Positions 9,641 through 20,582 of a DNA stretch of 64,000 bases are shown piece after piece; the first letter of the stretch is position 1, and every line of letters begins with the position of its first letter. The DNA is from Gari tellinella (lineage: Eukaryota > Mollusca > Bivalvia > Cardiida > Psammobiidae). The position numbers and the translations under genes were made by a program. Where the stretch lies: NCBI GenBank assembly GCA_922989275.2, contig OV277858.1, positions 100,364,794 through 100,428,793 of the forward strand, in the 5' to 3' direction. The notes under the pieces are model-generated. The model had not been told where the DNA came from, searched no databases, and saw nothing but the letters and a program-made list of their open reading frames with translations.

Positions 9641-11045
9641 GCCAGGTCACACCCATTTTCAAGAAAGGGGACCGACGTACACCGGGAAACTACAGGCCTG
9701 TTAGTTGGACGTCAGTCCTTTGTAAGGTTATGGAGAGCATAATTGGAGAAGCAGTAATGAGGCATATGACTGGTCATGACTTTTTCTGTGATGAACAGCA
9801 TAGTTTCGTACCAGAACGCACCTGTGTGACGCAGCTGTTAGTGTGCCTGGATGAGTGGTCAGAAGCTCTATAGACAGAGGAAAACCCATTGGCACAGTCT
9901 ACCTCGATTTTAAAAAGACATTTGACACTGTTCCACACAAGAGCCTGTTGTAAAATGTTGAAATCTATGGTATCAGAGGCAAAATCAGTGCATGGATAAC
10001 CTACTTTCTTGAAGGCCGATCGCAACGGGTATCCATCAATGGCAGCAGGTCTAAGTTGTCTGATGTGATACGTGGAATTCCGCAAGGCACCATCCTCGGA
10101 CCTTTGTTCTTCGTTGTATTTATAAACTACCTCCCCGATGCCGTGATTTGTGTGACATGCATTTTTGCAGACGACACGAAGATTTATGGGAGATCCGCTA
10201 CAGATAACGACAAGGCAAGAATACAGGAAGACATTGAGAGGCTGTCAGATGTGTCCGACAAATGGCAACTCAAGTTCTATACGAGCAATTGTAGTGTGAT
10301 GCACCTAGGGTGGAACAACCCCAAACACTCCTACAGTATGAAAGACAATGATGTTCAACAGAATGAGCTTTAAGCCACATCGAAGGGGAAGGACATTGGC
10401 GTGTTAATTGATAACAAACTGTCTTTCCATCAACATGTCAAGAGCGCTGTAGGGAAAGCCAACCGAGTGTTAGGAGTCATCAAAAGGACTTTTGTTACAA
10501 GGAACAGCACAGTCACCAAGATGTTGTACGCAACAATGGCTCTTCCAACACATGAGTATGGCACTGCACCTCGGATACAGCACTATGCAGGCGATACCGA
10601 TAAGTAAGAACGGATACAGAGACGGGCAACGAAGCTTTGCAACGACATCAGGAATCTCCCCTATGAAGAAAGGCTACAACGTCTTAAACTAATGTTCCTG
10701 CACTACAGAAGGAAACGAGGTGACATGATACAGGTGTATAAGATTCTGACCGGGAAAGACAGAGTAGACAGTGAAAAGTTGTTGCCAATGTCCAACACAA
10801 GCAACACCAGAGGGCACAGGATGAAGCTTATGAAAAGACACAGCCGTCTTAACACCAGGAAGTACTCGTTTGGAATGAGAGTTGTGGACTGGAACAGTAT
10901 ACCTGACTGGGTTGTGTGCGCAAAGGACTTAAACAAATTTAAGACCAAGCTTGGTAAGTTCTGGAAAAACGAGCCCTATCGAAACAGACCCACGCATGCA
11001 GTATTGTGTTCAAGAAGATTCGACTGGGAGTCACAGGCCTAGCCT
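9640..11045 (+). pseudogene. 5'-truncated CR1-like LINE, reverse transcriptase part
   Basis: A plus-strand RT remnant starts at the fingers (VTPIFKKGDRRTPGNYRPVS) and runs through a degraded motif A near 9900, GIPQGTILGPLFFVVFIN (motif B, about 10077), CIFADDTKIYG (motif C with its Asp pair, about 10158), IGVLIDNKLSFHQHV (about 10397), and a C-terminal part FLHYRRKRGDMIQVYKI to the stop at 11041. Several stops and shifts (near 9870, 9950, 10372, 10605) break it. It differs from the CR1-like copy at 507-4442, so it is another family. 5' truncation is typical of LINE insertion. The 3' untranslated end lies at about 11100-11150, with no clear tail. Confidence 0.85.
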
Positions 11046-11149
11046 TTTTTACTGTAGAAGAGGTATCAAGGTATGGGTACGGATGAGCAGGACCTGGGTA
11101 GTATGCAAGTCGTATGGTGTTTTTCGATGAACCGTCTAAACCGGTCATT

Positions 11150-12318
11150 TTGGGAAAGTTTAATAGCTTCTGCTAAGATGTAGAAAATATTTCTTATGGT
11201 ACAGATTTCGGACTGTATAATTTTCTTCATAAACTTTTTCTTCAGTGGATGAACATGTTAAAGGCATATGTAATATAAATCTAACGGGTTAATAAATTCA
11301 ACTACGCGGCATCTGATTTGGATCCTAACTGTTTTTAATGTTAGTCAAGTTGCATTTAGCATGATAAGAATTAAAACATTTTCTATCGTTCTCAAGCATT
11401 TGATTGGACAGCTTTGAGTTTTTGCTGAGCAAAAACTCAAATCTGACCAGTAAATACTTGAGTATGATTTCATACTCACCTCAAAAGCTATATAACATTG
11501 GGATCAGGCTCCTTATTCTCAAACGCTCACGTTTCTCTACTAATACTCTTGGGTTACCATAAGCTGCTCATAAAATTCATAATACTTCCCGATTTTCTAT
11601 TTTGAAAACGCGCTATTCGTCTGCTCATCTTTCCAAAACAAAATATCACTATTACAGCAATCATTTTTTTAAAAACACACACAGAACAACAGAATGAATT
11701 TATTTCAATTTAATTCCGAAGAGTTCGGAAAAAAAATCCGTAGGTCCGGAGAAATTGAGCAAAATCAAAAGATTTCGCGAAATCCTGAGAAGTGGAAACC
11801 TTGAATTATCCGGACGTGCAACTTCTCTGCATATATATGTATATATCCAAATGGTTTACCATGCTGTTATGAAAGGTTGATTGCTTATAAATACATGTAG
11901 TATTTTATAAGCATACACTTTTAACTGTAATTTAAGTTGCATGCTTTTAGTTTTGTGATTAAGTGTCATATTGCTAGATCTATACTTCCTCTCATAACTC
12001 ATATTTGAATGCCCCCGAGACCTTCCTACCTTGTCGAGGTTCTGGGTTTCCACAGAAACTTTGCAGAAATCAAGAAAACATATTTCTTATGGTAATATGT
12101 TTACTTTATTTAATACAAAACAAAAAATATATAAATTGGAACGAAAAATATGAGTGATTAAAATAAGTCGGTTTCTGAAAAAGAGAGAAGGGACGTATAT
12201 AAAGAAACCTCAGGTGCGATTCCCTACTCTAATTGGCTGGTTATTTTAGATACCCAGTGTAAAGAACTGATCAATACATTGGGCTTCGGTTTTTATAAAG
12301 TCTTATCCGAAGGAATTG
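11150..12318. other. No gene seen; one dispersed repeat
   Basis: AT-rich sequence without credible coding. About 11385-11525 carries a repeat with an internal inverted pair (GAGTTTTTGC/GCAAAAACTC) that recurs at 41156-41265. About 12010-12050 matches the head of SINE family S1. Confidence 0.5.
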
Positions 12319-12389
12319 GTCGGGCGGGGGATCGATCTCACGACCCCTGGTATCGTAGTCGAGTGCATTACTCTTCGACCACGTCCGAC
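12319..12389 (-). tRNA. tRNA-like sequence (pseudo-tRNA or SINE head), possibly Arg-ACG-like
   Basis: The minus strand has an A-box match TGGTCGAAGAG, a B-box match GATCGATCC, and acceptor-like ends GTCGGAC and GCCCGAC that pair at six of seven positions. The anticodon loop reads CTACGAT (ACG), but its stem and the D stem have mismatches. It is therefore a decayed tRNA or a tRNA-derived SINE head rather than a working tRNA. Confidence 0.4.
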
Positions 12390-12784
12390 GATAAGTAACA
12401 AAAAGTCATTAAAACAGTATCTTTTGTCAATTTAGACAAAAAAACGGTTTTAATTCAGTAACGCCTTTGTCCAGCATCGTTTATAACAGCCTGACTTCGA
12501 CGTCATATCGACGTTACGCATAGTTGAACGGCTATTCAACGTCGCTTGATGAAGATATTCGTCCAACAATATGCTTTTCTAATGTGCGGCTTGACAGGGC
12601 TTAGCACTACATGATGATGTATCTCTAAAGCCGTCCTTAACCGGGAGAGTTATGTCGGATTTTCGTGCTTTGGTTTTTCTGTCGTACCCTAAACCCTCCC
12701 ATGTCTTACAGTTACTCGTGACTACAGACTATTCGCTTGAGTACAATTTGACCGTTGCCATAGTGGGTTATTTTTGAACACGGG

Positions 12785-13181
12785 CTTACTGTGCTGGCGG
12801 TCTTTTTGGTTGTAAGGTTGTGGAACAGGGTTTATATTTTATGTACACTGTTCGTCTTTATTGGTGAATATAGGAGATAAGTGTGAGGTTGGGCGCCCCT
12901 AAACCCAGGTTTAACCCCCCAGTGGTTGTTAATGGTTAATTTATAATTAATTATTGATTGCTGCTGACCGTACCAAGGCGGGCTCCTATGTTCACTTTGC
13001 TTTATGTTTGTTTTGCGTATTGTTTTCTGTTTGGATTGTGGGATTGCGTGTGTGTGTGTGTGTGTGTATGTGTGTGTGTGTGTGTTTGTTATGGTATGGC
13101 TGTGTGTGTTCTGCTTAAGAGATGGGTGTATTGTTTGTGTTGCGTTTCCTGCTTGAGTCTTCTTTCGTATTTATTTGATAG
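12785..13181 (+). repeat. GT-tailed dispersed repeat, copy 2
   Basis: Same unit as at 6045-6440, with GTTGGGCGCCCCTAAACCC, GACCGTACCAAGGCGGGCTC and a longer TG tract at 13044-13092. The end differs by a TCT insertion (GAGTCTTCTTTCGTATTTAT). Confidence 0.75.
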
Positions 13182-13616
13182 CGAATGCAACATAAAAATA
13201 TCGAAACAATTTCTCAACAGTTCACGATTTTCTCGTGCAAATTAAGTATTTTGTCGTTTCATGGTTCACTGGGTCTTCAAGCATTTTTTTTTAATTTGAT
13301 AACGATATGACATTTCAATGTCCGTCAATAGCCAACACTCACAATATTGTGCAGAAATTCTTATAAATAACAGATATATAGCGAAAAGAAAAGTGCACAG
13401 TTAGAAGATTCGTTAAGTGTATGACCTATTTTGTGTCACAGTGCCGGAAACCAAAATCATCCATCCATATTTGAGTGGTTCCATACATTTTACATACTTG
13501 CGTTTGTTAGGTATACCATGTATAGAAGCGAGACATAATTAAAATATCCGTGTCTCTATGTGTCTGTGCATGTATTTAAACGAGACACTAGCAAGAAACA
13601 TTCATACAATACATTT
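13182..13616. other. No gene; contains one LINE/SINE tail motif
   Basis: Non-coding. At 13421-13475 there is a copy of the tail GACCTATTTTGTGTCACAGT followed by GCCGGAAACC and CATCCATCC, matching the 3' tails at 5341 (minus strand) and 59853. Confidence 0.45.
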
Positions 13617-14045
13617 AGCTCACCTGGCACAACGTGCCAAGGTGAGCTATTTTGAGCGTGATGTGGCCTGTATCCGTCGTCAACAATTTCTTTAAAACGA
13701 CATTTTCCCCTTAATTACCTGATGGGTTTTAACCCAAACTTGACAGGAATGGTCCTTAAATGGTCCTCTTAAACAGTTGTTCAGAGATATTTGGCACAAA
13801 GGATCATCTACATATCCTTTATCAAGAATGTTCAAATTATGTTCCTAGGGTAAAAAATGACCCCGCTCCGGGGGTCACACATTTGCATAGAGTTACCGGT
13901 ATATAGTGAAATCTTCAAACATCTTCTCTGAAACGAATGTGACCAAAGCTTTGATATCAAGAATGTTCAAATGAAATCCCTGGTGTAAAAAAGTACCCCA
14001 CCACGGGGTCACAAATATACATAGACTTATATAACCATAGGAACA
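13617..14045. repeat. 'TAGCTCACCT' palindrome-headed dispersed repeat, copy 1
   Basis: It starts with the short hairpin TAGCTCACCTGGCAC/GTGCCAAGGTGAGCTA and continues with CCGTCGTC and two degenerate internal repeats (ATCAAGAATGTTCAAAT at about 13820 and 13959; TACATAGACTTATATAACCA-type end). The family recurs at 59246-59850. It abuts or is inserted in the Helitron helicase remnant. Function and class unknown. Confidence 0.65.
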
Positions 14046-14650
14046 ATGTCTAAAAACGTCATTAGGCGGAATCCTTTTTTCTAGAAAATATAAAGCCGCT
14101 GGGATCCAATGGACCCCAAAGTTAATAAAGTTAAACATTGCATTGCCAATCATTGAGCATTCGTCAACAATGAGTAACTTCACATGTTTGTATTTGCATC
14201 TTAGTGTATTTCTCTTTTCATTTGACATTGTTTTGTAAGTGAAGCCTTGGGATGCTGGTATGCTGAAAAGATGGTGGAGGGTGTTGCCTCCTAGAATAAA
14301 TGCAGCTTTTCCGGTTGGTGCCCATGGATGAAACAGCAGTAGAATTTCCCTAAATTGGTTTTCTGTATCTTTTTCTATATGAAATCTGACATACCAATTG
14401 CACACCTGTTTCTGACGTCGTATCAACTGGTATCCAATGGTCAGGTTATATATTCGAATGGGTTTTTCATCTTCTATTTCGTCATCATCAGTATTGTGTT
14501 CTCCTTGTTCAACTTCTGTATTTTGTTGCCCTGGTTTTTGGGTTGTACATTTGACTCTCTTAAACCAGAAAACAAAATCAGCCAAACATTTGCTTTCTAA
14601 TTCTTTTGGCCTGTTGCTGTAGTGACACAGCATTCCTTCTGCAAAAACAT
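14046..14650 (-). pseudogene. Helitron helicase (PIF1-type) remnant
   Basis: The minus-strand frame contains LADFVFWFKRV, RFHIEKDTENQFREILLLFHPW, then APTGKAAFILGGNTLHHLF (helicase motif Ia region) and KLLIVDECSMIG (Walker B, DEC-S). This order is that of the linker and start of the PIF1/RRM3-type helicase in Helitron RepHel proteins. Helitrons transpose by rolling-circle replication, with Rep nicking and the helicase unwinding. The Walker A segment that should come between the LFHPW part and APTGKAA appears deleted, and the helicase stops soon after Walker B at the repeat at 13617-14045. Confidence 0.75.
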
Positions 14651-14674
14651 CCTGTGAGTCATCTGCTAGATCCT

Positions 14675-15890
14675 TTATAATGTTAAAGTGTTTTTTTCTG
14701 GCTCACTGGTGTTTACAAAAATCACATCTCGTGAAGCCTTATGGAGAGGTAATTGAAGCAATGTGAAAATTGCTTCCTGGGCCGACATTTCCACATTAGT
14801 TAGGAATTTGTTTCCTATGAGTTTACTCTCCCCTAATGTCATAGTTGCATTATCTTGCTTCTTTTGCAGCATGGTAAAGGAGATTGCTCATTCCTTTCTG
14901 GCTTTTGGCTATATATGAAACAATGTACATAGCACAAGAAAAGGCATCTAGGACATACTGTATGTCCATGTTTGCTCGTCAGCACTTCAGTAGGAGGTCA
15001 TTGTAGTTATTAATTCTGGACTATGCCAGAGACCGTTTCAGGAATATTTTTGGTGAACTTAATGCTGATTGAACAGCTATCTTGTATTTCTCCTTGTTTA
15101 GTTTCAAATGTGCTAAAAATTCGTCGAAATTGAAATGCTCCTGGTCAGGTTTTTTATTTTGAAGAAATGTACTGATTTTTCCCAGTTTCCTCTGCCGGTG
15201 TTCATCTTCTCCTTGTTCAATGTGTAACGGTTGAAGAATAACCGTGTGTTCCATTGGTGGTACTGGAAAACCAAATCTACAGACTGGCTTGTTCTTCTTT
15301 TTTGCAGGTTATCGAGTGTGAATGTTTCTGTAGACCAATCCCCCATATCTACCGTCTTTTTACATGAAACATATTTTTCGATGAAGTTTATAACTTCATC
15401 ACATCATTTTCTTCATATATTGGTGCATCTTTCAACCATATCAACATGTGTATATGTGGGGACCCTCTCTGCTGGAAATCAACCTTGTTGAAGTAGTCTA
15501 CTATTTCTCCAATGGTTTGGGCTGTATTTTTCAGCACTTCATGGGTGAATTTCCTGACTTGAAATTCAAAATGGCGTGCACATGTTACAGGATCTTTTTT
15601 CATCAACTCTTGCTTCTTGTACCAGGAGAAGTTTCTAACTTGCTCTTCTGGTTATTTCATCTTGTCTACTGTGTCTCCCAATATCTGTAGCAGATGAGCC
15701 AAGCGAGTGCCTGCTGGGGAAAAAGCCAGCAAACCAAGTTGGAATTCCTAAAAATCTAATCGGAGCAAACAAATCTTTTTTAACCTTCTCCCAATAAGGA
15801 GGGGAACCGCGCAGATCTCTGAATACTTTGTATACTAAATCTGTGTGAATGAGCTTCTCAAGATTATCGGTGTTTTGTTTTTAAATAACC
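14675..15890 (-). pseudogene. Helitron Rep (HUH endonuclease) remnant
   Basis: On the minus strand from about 15890: FRDLRGSPPYWEKVKKDLFA, IRFLGIPTWFAGFFPAGTRL, then DPVTCARHFEFQVRKF, and VDYFNKVDFQQRGSPHIHML at about 15440-15500 with the HxH of the HUH motif. A further part contains PKIFLKRSLA (about 15050). This is the Helitron replication initiator. The expected catalytic Tyr region is not clearly readable and several frameshifts occur. It lies directly upstream of the helicase remnant on the same strand, so both come from one RepHel ORF. Confidence 0.75.
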
Positions 15891-15899
15891 GGCTGTGAG

Positions 15900-16740
15900 A
15901 TTTTGTTTTTTTCCTAAGGAGGAAAGAAAAAGTCCCATAAGCAAACCAAAGAATACAAGAAACAAGAAAGGGAAAACAAAACAAGAAGGCGCTCAGAGCC
16001 AGAAAAGAGGATGAAAGACAGAGAAACTAAAAGGCTGTGCCTAGTGACAAATATTATTACAAACGTTCATGCTAGTGTTTTAAAAGGGCCAAATTATTCA
16101 TGCTGCTGTTGTGATCAACTTTGGTATAGAAACAATGTTTTTACTAAGCAGTTTGAGAATAACTGAAACAATGAAACTCTAAATGAGGTTGACCTTTATT
16201 GAGCAAGATGAATTTCTATACTCAAGACTTGAGAATTGATTCAAGATCAATAATGGACAGGTTCATTTAAAGTTCAAACAGAATTTGTTGTTTTAACTTG
16301 AGAAATTACCTTTGCACATATCACAACTGTGAAACTATGACAATACGACTCCTTTGCGTGATCCATAAATGTCAAGGTCATTCAGTGGTCATTTAAAAAT
16401 GATTTTATATTGGCCATACCTTCTGGATGCTGGTACATGAGATAGATACTTCATATTTGGCATGTGTTCAACTGAATCACTCCTTGAAATACATTTAAAT
16501 GACCATGCACTGATCGAGACCTTTGTAACAAATTAACCACCTTGTACTGAGAATAAGTTCGAGTACACATGTCCAGTATTAAGTCTCTATCACATGTAGT
16601 TACAAAGTTAATCATGTACAGACAAACAGACCGAACAAACATAAAAGTCTTTTCTTGTACGTTTTATCAATATAGACCTAATGTCACATTTCAGTTAACA
16701 TAAAGTTGTAAAAAACTACTGCTTCAGCTTTTTACATGAT
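15900..16740. other. No gene recognised; Helitron upstream region
   Basis: AT-rich sequence between Rep and a coiled-coil ORF, with one lysine/arginine-rich run of codons at about 15915-16030 on the plus strand that looks like low-complexity purine sequence. No motif or repeat partner seen in this window. Confidence 0.35.
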
Positions 16741-16744
16741 GTAT

Positions 16745-17240
16745 TGTTGTTAAAGTCCATGTTTCTTTAAGTTGCATCTTCGGATGTTTCCAATTCGTTT
16801 TCTTCACTTAAAGTCTGCTGCTCTTCGTCCTCCTCCATTCTTCTTCGCAGTTTTTAAACAAATCTTGGGATGCCTGGATTTCAATTTGTTTCCTTAATTC
16901 TTTAATTTCATCTTCCTTCCTTCTCAAAGTTTGTTGTGCCTTTGCAAGTTTAGACTCCATTTTTCCTAAATTTAGCAAAGCATTGACTTTCTCTTTCTTC
17001 ATATGTTCAAGGCTGGAGCGTAATGTTTTAACCTCATTACGTAATTTTTTCCATTTCTGTTACAGCTGTCGCGTTTCTGACCCATATGGTTCTTGCTGCA
17101 CACTTTATTTTCCGTGCCATGGTTTCTAAATCAGCAATTGCTTCATTGTTCTTTTTTTGGATTAAATTTATATGTGACTCCTAGGATTTGTAACTCCATA
17201 TCGGCCAATGCAGTTATTGGCTTGGTGTTCTCCATTTTGT
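16745..17240 (-). pseudogene. Unrecognised coiled-coil protein remnant
   Basis: The minus strand from an ATG at about 17236 reads MENTKPITALADMELQILGV. After a frameshift come an EAIADLETMARKIKCAARTI segment and, from about 17030, a strongly heptad-like charged stretch (LRSSLEHMKKEKVNALLNLG, KMESKLAKAQQTLRRKEDEI, KELRKQIEIQ). It ends in an acidic tail after another shift near 16850. About 150-160 residues, mostly coiled coil. I do not recognise the family. It lies on the same strand as, and about 0.9 kb upstream of, the Helitron Rep remnant, so it could be an accessory ORF of that element or an unrelated gene fragment. Confidence 0.4.
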
Positions 17241-17454
17241 GATTTTGTGATGAGAAAATGTTAATATTGATATTACAAGTATACTTTGTTTATATTCCGC
17301 CCTTTTCTCACAGGAGTTGTGTGTTGAAAAGTGCTTAACATGAAATCATAATTATAAATGTAATAACAAAGTGAAAAAGACAAAAAATACATTTTCACTA
17401 CATAGATTAAAACACTGATATTAATTCCAGAAAAGGGAATTTCTTTCTGAACGC

Positions 17455-17633
17455 GTTGTGCATAACATGTTCATATCAGTGACTTTGTATACTTCTGTAG
17501 TGTATTACTCTGAAATGCAGTGGCACATTATTGCTCTAGATGGCAAATGGCCTTCATCCACCTAAAGAGCTTTTGGGGCGTTTCAGAGCATCCAAATACC
17601 GATTGTATTGGATGTTAGTGTAATTGAGTGATA
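17455..17633. repeat. Duplicated ~180-bp segment, unit 1
   Basis: It contains TAGTGTATTACTCTGAAATG, AAAGAGCTTTTGGGGCG and ATACCGATTGTATTG, and is repeated with moderate divergence at 17985-18165 in the same orientation. The two units flank the inverted GT-tailed repeat at 17636-17945. Confidence 0.7.
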
Positions 17634-17635
17634 AA

Positions 17636-17736
17636 TAAATACGAAAGAAGACTCGAGCAGGAAACGCAACACAAACAATACACCCACCTCTAAAGCAGAA
17701 CATACACACAGCCATAACACTAACACACACACACAC

Positions 17737-17776
<40 letters not shown>

Positions 17777-17945
17777 CCACACACCAAACAGAAAACAATA
17801 CGCAAGACAAACATAAAGCAAAGTGAACATAGGAGCCCGCCTTGGTACGGTCAGCAGCAATCAATAATTAATTATAAATTAACCATTAACAACCACTGGG
17901 TGTTAAACCTGGGTTTAGGGGCGCCCAACCTCACACTTATATGAT
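17636..17945 (-). repeat. GT-tailed dispersed repeat, copy 3 (inverted, 5'-shortened)
   Basis: Reverse complement of the unit at 12785-13181, with an AC tract at 17720-17773 and GGGTTTAGGGGCGCCCAACC near 17915-17934. It lacks the first ~85 bases of the other copies. Confidence 0.72.
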
Positions 17946-17984
17946 AAAGTTGGAGTTTGGGCCACTGACATATCGAGTCATGTG

Positions 17985-18165
17985 CATGACATGTTCATAG
18001 CAGTGGCTTTGTATAATACTGTAGTGTATTGCTCTGAAATGCAGTGGCATATGATTGCCCTAGAAAGCAAAGGGCTTCAACCACCCCAAAGAGCTTGGGG
18101 CGTGTCAGAGCAACCAAATACCGATTGTATTGCATGTTAGTGTAATATAATGTGTGAGCAGGAGC
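17985..18165. repeat. Duplicated ~180-bp segment, unit 2
   Basis: Partner of 17455-17633: it shares TGTAGTGTATTGCTCTGAAA, CAAAGAGCTTGGGGCG and AATACCGATTGTATTGCATG. Confidence 0.7.
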
Positions 18166-19110
18166 ACGCACCATTGACATGTGCCCTTTATGTGTTCATA
18201 TAAGTGGCAATGGTGAATTGAAACAACTGTTTTAGTGTCCAGGTATATTTGTGTAAGCTATGTTGTTGCTAGATGAAATGGTAAAAACCTACTGATACTT
18301 GTTACGGGTGGACTCACGCACAGAGGGAAATAGAGACAGACTACCACCATCACTATATACCTTCACATGCATGGAGGTCAGATGCACCAAACAGCTGACA
18401 CCTGGGTGTAGAAAATTTGGACACACATGGTTTAATTGAAACAATGTTGGTAGAGGACCGGTATATGATGCTACATACCAAATATCAAACCTCTAGTTCT
18501 TAGATAGACAGATTATAGCAGTTTGGATTCACAATAAAACGTTCCTCTATCACAGTATATAAACGCCTTGTATTTACTAAATTATCCAGTCAATGACAAA
18601 TCTGAAAGTAGAAAGCATGTTATTGATATTTGAGTGTTACAAATAGCAAGTATTACAGAAGAGTAATACTTGCAAATGCCACTCTGGAGGCAAGAGACGT
18701 TACCTTTTTCTTTCATCTTAGTAGCATATTTCAATGGAGACTTTGAATTACTAGCATATAATGCGTAGAGTATATTCAAAGTTCATGAGAAACTTGCTTG
18801 AAGATGCCCTAGCCATAATAATAGAAAATAGATGGGTTCCTCGGAATACATGTGTCACCTGACAGCAAGCATCAGTGTAACATTCCCTTTCCATAAAATA
18901 ATTTTTATTTCAAAATCTTCAGTAAAAGAGAAGAAAATGTTGAAAGGGGAATAACTCTCACAATATTGATACAAGAGTTATGATCCTTGTGTAATACACT
19001 TCCACTTGAGATGCTCTTTCCAAAAATGAAGTTTTATCTTAAAAGCTCCAGTAGAATAGGAGTGTTGAGGCTTGACACAAAGAGCGTGACGGACATACAA
19101 ACGGACTTGC
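18166..19110. other. No gene recognised
   Basis: AT-rich non-coding sequence. Nothing with a partner in the window was identified, and the short frames here show no motif. Confidence 0.35.
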
Positions 19111-19111
19111 T

Positions 19112-19262
19112 GACAAAGTCGGTTAAAGGGCCTTTTCCTTTGTTATTTTCTTTTGTTGAATAACGGGCCACGGTACCTTATTCTTTTGTTACGGAATTAA
19201 CTCTATTGTCTTCCCTCGTTATGTTTAGTGTTATCTGGCCCTCTAACCAACTTTCGTAGAGC
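19112..19262. repeat. Small inverted-repeat element
   Basis: The ends GGTTAAAGGGCC (about 19124) and GGCCCTCTAACC (about 19240) are near-perfect inverse complements, with AATAACGGGCC and GTTATCTGGCC repeated inside. Probably a small MITE. Termini approximate. Confidence 0.4.
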
Positions 19263-19281
19263 CGACGGACATCTCTTAATT

Positions 19282-19372
19282 TGAACAATAGGTCTCCATT
19301 ACTTTTCGCAACACAAGTTTGTAATAGTTACACAAAGGTGTTGAAAAAAGTAATGGAGACTTATTGTTCCGA
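19282..19372. mobile_element. Short foldback MITE
   Basis: Arms of about 33 bp: GGAACAATARGTCTCCATTA (R, either purine) then CTTTT and CAACAC, on both strands, separated by about 25 bp. No ORF. Confidence 0.6.
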
Positions 19373-19388
19373 ACGCTCCATTCCTGAA

Positions 19389-19521
19389 TACAGTGGAGAA
19401 TGCGTTATTCTATCTAGTAAATAAACGCAATTACACTAAAGCTTGTATTTCCATTGCAATTAGTTTGGAGCCGGATCAGACGCCGGGTAACCCGGCGTCT
19501 GATCAGGCTTCAAACTGTTTG
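19389..19521. mobile_element. Partial MITE (TACAGTGGAGAA terminus) with hairpin H1
   Basis: The left terminus TACAGTGGAGAATGCGTTATTC matches (quoted in parts: TACAGTGGAGAA, CGTTATTC) the ends at 38853 and 24765. It is followed by the hairpin 19461-19521 with arms TTTGGAGCC/GGCTTCAAA and a GACGCCGGGT/ACCCGGCGTC core. The right terminus is missing. Confidence 0.6.
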
Positions 19522-20510
19522 CCACTCAGATTAAAATGGAAACGCAAATGAAATGAATTTACTGTTATCTGTTGTACTCAATACCCAATAAGTGACCTTT
19601 TGTGCACTCCGACGGATGTTCTTATGGTAGGATACTTGTGTGGCTATTTTCTATTGTTTTGTTTTGCGTGGCTAGCCACACAACAGACAATTTCTTTTTG
19701 CTTTTACTTGGAATAGAATAATCTGAAGGCTAACCCTATCCCTAACTCTATGTCCTACGACTGGCCAGGTCAATGTCAAAAGAAATGACCAGGTTAATGT
19801 CACACGAGACGGCCAGGTTAATGTTATTCAATTATTGGGCTAAAAGTTTAGCCACATAAGTGCCCTCCCGTAAGCACGCACGCACGGACGGACAGACGAC
19901 GGAAAGGTGAACCCTTAGTGGCACCTCTGCCTGCAGCAGGTGACACAAAACAACGGAAAATTACTGACGACATGCAATAAAAATGAAATAAACTTAATGT
20001 AGTTAGTCTCTGTATTTACCAAGCTTTGGACTAATAATTGAAATAAAAAACAAATAGAAATAAATAGAAAATAAATATAAACGTTTCTATTTTAGACATT
20101 TAAAACATCGTGGGCTACATTTTCGACCTTTTTTTTTTTTTAAAAATGTTTGTTAAATCTTCATAGAGGAAACAATGGAACAAAACATGATATTTATCTT
20201 CAACCTCATTACAAAATGAAAATTTTAGATTGTTAACGTCTAAACATTTGTATCTTCCCGCGTCAATCCATCACGCGGGCATAACACCGTGTCTAAATCA
20301 CGTGTCTTAGTGCCATAATCAGTTTAGAAAATATGTTTCAAGAAATCGTTTTAAATAACCTATAAACCATTTGCTGATTTCTTCCCACAATCTGTATCTA
20401 CCATTTGGTGTCGTTGTAGAGAGGGAACAGTGAACACTGTATTTTATTTTTACTTTTGTTGCACCATATGGTTTTCAGTCTCATTATAAAGGACGATAAG
20501 GTTCCTAAAA
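19522..20510. other. No gene; short tandem repeat
   Basis: At 19758-19828 a ~28-bp unit (GGCCAGGTYAATGTCA, Y either pyrimidine) is repeated three times. The remainder is AT-rich with no credible coding. Confidence 0.4.
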
Positions 20511-20558
20511 CAGGGCGACCAATCACGTGACTTTTGTATTGATAGTATCTACTAACAA

Positions 20559-20582
20559 TGGCCGACAGCTTTCAAGAAAAAA
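20559..20582 (+). other. Candidate 5' exon: ATG plus splice donor in each arm of the TIR element
   Basis: ATGGCCGACAGCTTTCAAGA encodes MADSFQ, and the next codons EK(R) lead straight into GTGAGT, a strong splice-donor consensus. An E-box-like CACGTG lies about 35 bases upstream. The identical cassette is present inverted in the right arm (minus strand, about 23735-23758), so both read inward. This looks like a captured or native promoter plus first exon. No downstream exon was identified. Confidence 0.4.

Noticed and set aside
12319..12389. Functional tRNA gene
   Set aside because: Acceptor ends pair well but the D and anticodon stems do not; better treated as tRNA-derived repeat or pseudogene.
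12958..13245. 95-codon frame rich in Cys and Val
   Set aside because: It is a translation of the TG microsatellite of the GT-tailed repeat; the equivalent frames at 17554-17864 are the same artefact.
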